Source: Candidatus Methanophagales archaeon (GTDB lineage Archaea; Halobacteriota; Syntropharchaeia; Alkanophagales; Methanospirareceae). From it: 6,776 nucleotides of DNA. The stretch covers positions 1-6,776 of the forward strand of contig JAGGRS010000201.1 of NCBI GenBank assembly GCA_021159475.1, in the 5' to 3' direction. The notes beneath the pieces were generated by a model. The model was not told the origin of the DNA, made no database searches, and saw nothing but the letters and a program-made list of their open reading frames with translations. The translations under genes and the position numbers were made by a program. Shown in pieces: positions 4,776 through 6,776 of this stretch (within the stretch, counting starts at the first letter, position 1; each line of letters opens with the position of its first letter).

Positions 4776-6182
4776 ATGAAATTGAGTAGTCCGATGGATG
4801 TGTGGAAGTTCCTGCCAGGGACGAACTGCAGGGAATGCGGCGAGAAGACATGCTTAGCCTTCGCATCTCTTCTTCTGGACCGAAAGAGGGATTTGAGTGA
4901 GTGCCCACCGCTGTCTGAGCCGAAATACGAGGCTAAGGCTAAGAAACTGGCGGAATTGCTGGCGCCCGAGGTGCGCGAAGTTCAGATAGGTGTGGGAGAG
5001 AATGCAATGAGAATAGGTGGCGAGGACGTCCTGCATCGGCATGAACTCACATTCTTCAATCGAACTGCACTTGTCTATGACGTCTGGGACACGATGCCAG
5101 AGGAGGAATTGAGAGCGCGGGTGAGGGCGATAACAGAATGGAAGAAGTTCTATGTGGGCGAATTTCTTAGACTGGATGGAATCGCCATTCGCTCAGTCTC
5201 GTCCAATGCCGAGCAATATAAAGCGTGTGTAAGGTGCGTATCAGAAGAGACCGATTTGCCGCTTGTGCTCTGCTCATTTGAGCCTGAGGTGGTGGAAGAG
5301 GGCTTGAAGGAGGTCCCCGACAGGAATCCATTACTGTATGCTGCGAATGAGAGGAACTGGAGCGAAATGCTACGAATAGCGAGGCATTATAAGGTGCCCG
5401 TTACGCTACACTCCACTAATCTCGACATGCTGACACGAATGGCATTGACCTTCGCCCGTGAGGGTATAAATGATATAGTGTTAGACCCTGGCACATATCC
5501 AGCGGGTAAGGGGCTTGCAGATACCTTTGAACGGTTCATAAAGCTCAGGCGCGCGGGAATAGAAGAGGGTAACAGAGGAGTTGCCTATCCACTGCTCGCC
5601 GTGCCAATGACTGCGTGGATGGTTCACGATGATGCACTGTATGCGTCTTATTGGGAAGCGATGATTGCCTGTATATTCATCATAAAATACGCCGATATAA
5701 TGATTATGCACTCGATAGAACCGCACGCATTGATAACTGAGCGGACACTGGCTGCCAATATATACACGGATCCAAGGCGTCCGGTGAGTGTGGAGCCAGG
5801 GCTGAGGGAGATAGGGAATCCAGGTCCGGAATCGCCACTGTTCGTCACTACCAATTTCGCATTGACTTATTACACTGTGGAGAGCGATCTATCATCAAAT
5901 AAAATAGACTCCTATCTGATGGTTGTGGACACGGAAGGTATAGGTGTGGAATCCGCAGTTGCGGGTGGGCAGTTCACAGCGGATACGATAAAAGAGACGT
6001 TAGAGGCGCATGAAGTGGAGAAGAAGGTCAAGCACAAGACAATGATATTGCCAGGACTTGCAGCACGGCTATCAGGTGAGACAGAGGATATTACTGGTTG
6101 GACTGTGCTCGTGGGACCGAGGGACAGTGGCAGGATTCCTGGCTGGATGGATAAGAATTGGCCACCGAAAACTTCTTCTTAA
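4776..6182 (+). CDS. cdhE: Acetyl-CoA decarbonylase/synthase complex gamma subunit (corrinoid iron-sulfur protein, large subunit)
   Basis: CdhE pairs with CdhD to form the corrinoid iron-sulfur protein that carries the methyl group between tetrahydro(methano/sarcina)pterin and the acetyl-CoA-forming subunit. The 468-residue length equals known CdhE. The N-terminal [4Fe-4S] domain has cysteines C18, C21, C26 and C43 (C-x2-C-x4-C-x16-C) in FLPGTNCRECGEKTC. A TIM barrel with the pterin-side segments follows (about 90-340), for example LVYDVWDTMPEEEL and DIVLDPGTYP. The C-terminal corrinoid-binding domain (about 350-468) has LPGLAARLSGE (425-435) and VLVGPRDSG. The protein is intact. A GGGGGATGA purine run ends 12 nt before the ATG, further than ideal, and no nearer ribosome-binding site is seen. 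Other cdh genes are not adjacent: THUMP lies upstream and a tRNA gene downstream. It may be transcribed from the THUMP promoter. Confidence 0.96.
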   Translation: MKLSSPMDVWKFLPGTNCRECGEKTCLAFASLLLDRKRDLSECPPLSEPKYEAKAKKLAELLAPEVREVQIGVGENAMRIGGEDVLHRHELTFFNRTALVYDVWDTMPEEELRARVRAITEWKKFYVGEFLRLDGIAIRSVSSNAEQYKACVRCVSEETDLPLVLCSFEPEVVEEGLKEVPDRNPLLYAANERNWSEMLRIARHYKVPVTLHSTNLDMLTRMALTFAREGINDIVLDPGTYPAGKGLADTFERFIKLRRAGIEEGNRGVAYPLLAVPMTAWMVHDDALYASYWEAMIACIFIIKYADIMIMHSIEPHALITERTLAANIYTDPRRPVSVEPGLREIGNPGPESPLFVTTNFALTYYTVESDLSSNKIDSYLMVVDTEGIGVESAVAGGQFTADTIKETLEAHEVEKKVKHKTMILPGLAARLSGETEDITGWTVLVGPRDSGRIPGWMDKNWPPKTSS

Positions 6183-6186
6183 CGCT

Positions 6187-6214
6187 TCAAACTTTCTTTT
6201 GAAAGAAAGTTTGA
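6187..6214. terminator. Perfect 12-bp hairpin between cdhE and tRNA-Pro, possible two-way terminator
   Basis: TCAAACTTTCTT, loop TTGA, then the exact reverse complement. The stem starts 4 bp after the cdhE stop and ends directly at the base following the tRNA-Pro discriminator, so it sits at the meeting point of two convergent transcripts. There is no U-run after the stem on either strand, though each strand has pyrimidine-rich TTTCTTT inside it. It could terminate or protect transcripts or guide tRNA 3' processing. The function is inferred. Confidence 0.5.
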
Positions 6215-6288
6215 TGGGGCAGCCCAGATTTGAACTGGGGTCCATGGCTCCCAAAGCCACGAGGATAACCTGGCTACCCTACTGCCCC
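6215..6288 (-). tRNA. tRNA-Pro (anticodon UGG)
   Basis: On the minus strand the acceptor stem GGGGCAG/CTGCCCC has discriminator A73. The anticodon arm GTGGC-TTTGGGA-GCCAT gives anticodon TGG, with G37 as usual for proline tRNA. The T arm is CCCAG-TTCAAAT-CTGGG. The D arm is of the GGGT...TCCT kind with the usual AGCCAGGTTA loop. The gene is 74 nt long with no intron and no encoded CCA. Its 3' end touches the 12-bp hairpin. Its upstream side is the AT-rich divergent region shared with the winged-helix gene. Confidence 0.96.
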
Positions 6289-6306
6289 TTAATATATAAT
6301 TCAAGA

Positions 6307-6316
6307 TATATAAATA
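6307..6316 (+). promoter_or_regulatory. TATA box of winged-helix gene
   Basis: TATATAAATA is centred about 30 bp upstream of the ATG at 6342, so the transcript would start within about 4 nt of the start codon (leaderless). No Shine-Dalgarno sequence is present. On the minus strand the same box (TATTTATATA) lies slightly too close to tRNA-Pro (about 23 bp from centre to G1). A second AT run at about 6321-6333 (TTTTATTTTTC on the minus strand) fits the tRNA better. Confidence 0.6.
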
Positions 6317-6341
6317 CAATGAAAAATAAAATAATGAATGT

Positions 6342-6695
6342 ATGAAAATACTGGAGAAGATGTTCGGAAATAGCACGCATCTTGATATAATACTCCTGTT
6401 CTACAATCATCCAGGATACTTCACCAATATCACCAAACTCGCACAAACACTGGATAAGAGCCATGTTACCGTCAGGAAAGCTGTTTCTGACCTCGTAGCC
6501 GCGGGCATACTGACCGAGCTGGACATAGGGAAATCGCACGTGATAAAGATAAATGAGCAGAGCCTCTATGCCAAGACGCTATTCAATTTCATTGACAGAG
6601 TGCGAGGCGTGGAAGAGCAGAGGAGCATAGAGGAGATAATAGCGAAGAGGGCAGGAGCAAGAGCAGGGTCAGCGGCGAGTGGTTCAAAAAGGTAA
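6342..6695 (+). CDS. Small winged helix-turn-helix transcriptional regulator
   Basis: A 117-residue protein. Residues 1-70 form a winged-helix DNA-binding domain: helix 1 (THLDIILLFYNHPG), the helix-turn-helix TNITKLAQTLDKSHVTVRKAVSDL (28-51), then LVAAGILTELDIGKSHVIKI, in which the GKSHV turn is the wing. Residues 72-100 form a further helix (SLYAKTLFNFIDRV and an acidic EEQRSIEEII), probably for dimerisation. The last 17 residues are basic and low in complexity (AKRAGARAGSAASGSKR). It belongs with archaeal MarR/ArsR-like regulators; the target is unknown. It has no visible ligand domain or metal-binding cysteines. It is divergent from tRNA-Pro, with 53 bp between them and a probable leaderless start. 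The gene could be extended by a frameshift (see findings), but the winged-helix core is complete as it stands. Confidence 0.8.
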   Translation: MKILEKMFGNSTHLDIILLFYNHPGYFTNITKLAQTLDKSHVTVRKAVSDLVAAGILTELDIGKSHVIKINEQSLYAKTLFNFIDRVRGVEEQRSIEEIIAKRAGARAGSAASGSKR

Positions 6696-6776
6696 TTACA
6701 AGTTATAGTTATATCGGAAATTTGGAGGAGGATAGGAAGGCGAGAACAAGGCGGCACGTGGAAGAGAAGAAAATAA
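6696..6776 (+). other. Right edge, no assigned gene; a second frame is open
   Basis: These 81 bases follow the winged-helix stop. One frame (codons beginning at positions such as 6722 and 6758) is open from 6596 to the end and, after a TTG at 6722, reads LEEDRKARTRRHVEEKKI, a charged, coding-like string. There is no ATG in it; TTG 6722 and GTG 6758 are the only alternative starts. A purine-rich GGAGGAGGA at 6724-6732 could be the ribosome-binding site of a gene beginning just past the edge. Nothing can be named. Confidence 0.3.

Noticed and set aside
4450..4908. 152-codon minus-strand open frame across the THUMP/cdhE junction
   Set aside because: It overlaps both well-supported genes, including the THUMP domain and the CdhE cluster cysteines. 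Its composition is that of an antisense frame.
6058..6345. 95-codon plus-strand frame from the cdhE end through tRNA-Pro
   Set aside because: It reads through the hairpin and the tRNA and overlaps the conserved CdhE corrinoid domain. Peptides such as MGQPRFELGSMAPKA are the tRNA read as protein.
1..6776. CRISPR arrays, insertion sequences, prophage or defence genes
   Set aside because: No regularly spaced repeats, transposase motifs, terminal repeats or known defence domains were found on either strand.

Overview
The window looks like chromosomal DNA from a euryarchaeon of the methanogen/ANME/Archaeoglobus kind. The evidence is a full-length CdhE (large corrinoid iron-sulfur subunit of the archaeal acetyl-CoA decarbonylase/synthase), an archaeal Ogg2-type DNA glycosylase, an archaeal THUMP protein, a small archaeal Toprim protein, two tRNA genes without an encoded CCA, TATA-like boxes about 26-30 bp upstream of likely leaderless starts, and heavy use of ATA and AGA/AGG codons. 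I cannot name the genus. An ANME-1/Syntrophoarchaeum-like or related lineage is a guess. No mobile element, CRISPR array or prophage is visible. The content is compact housekeeping, and no gap between genes exceeds about 60 bp apart from the 81-bp right edge.

Layout. (1) Bases 1-131 are the 3' end of a rightward gene, probably malic enzyme. (2) A leftward cluster runs from 3011 down to 142: tRNA-His(GUG), lysA (diaminopimelate decarboxylase), pheA (prephenate dehydratase) and ogg (Ogg2 8-oxoguanine glycosylase). Spacings are 16 bp, a 4-bp stop/start overlap and 15 bp, which suggests one transcript led by the tRNA. (3) A 40-bp divergent promoter region separates the tRNA from rightward aroD (type I 3-dehydroquinate dehydratase, 3052-3783). 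The 3' end of aroD overlaps the 3' end of the leftward Toprim gene (4158-3763) by 21 bp. (4) A 63-bp divergent promoter containing a near-palindromic AT element separates the Toprim gene from the rightward THUMP gene (4222-4749). cdhE (4776-6182) follows 26 bp later on the same strand. (5) A perfect 12-bp hairpin lies between the end of cdhE and the 3' end of the leftward tRNA-Pro(UGG) (6288-6215). An AT-rich divergent promoter then leads to a small rightward winged-helix gene (6342-6695). The last 81 bases hold no gene I can assign.

Functionally, aroD (shikimate pathway) and pheA (phenylalanine branch) belong to aromatic amino acid synthesis, and lysA to lysine synthesis. cdhE belongs to C1/acetyl-CoA metabolism. 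THUMP, Toprim and the two tRNAs concern RNA metabolism or translation. I see no convincing new defence or mobile system. The most interesting points are a tRNA-His gene that does not encode the G-1 identity base, a cdhE with no other cdh gene beside it, and very compact shared divergent promoters.
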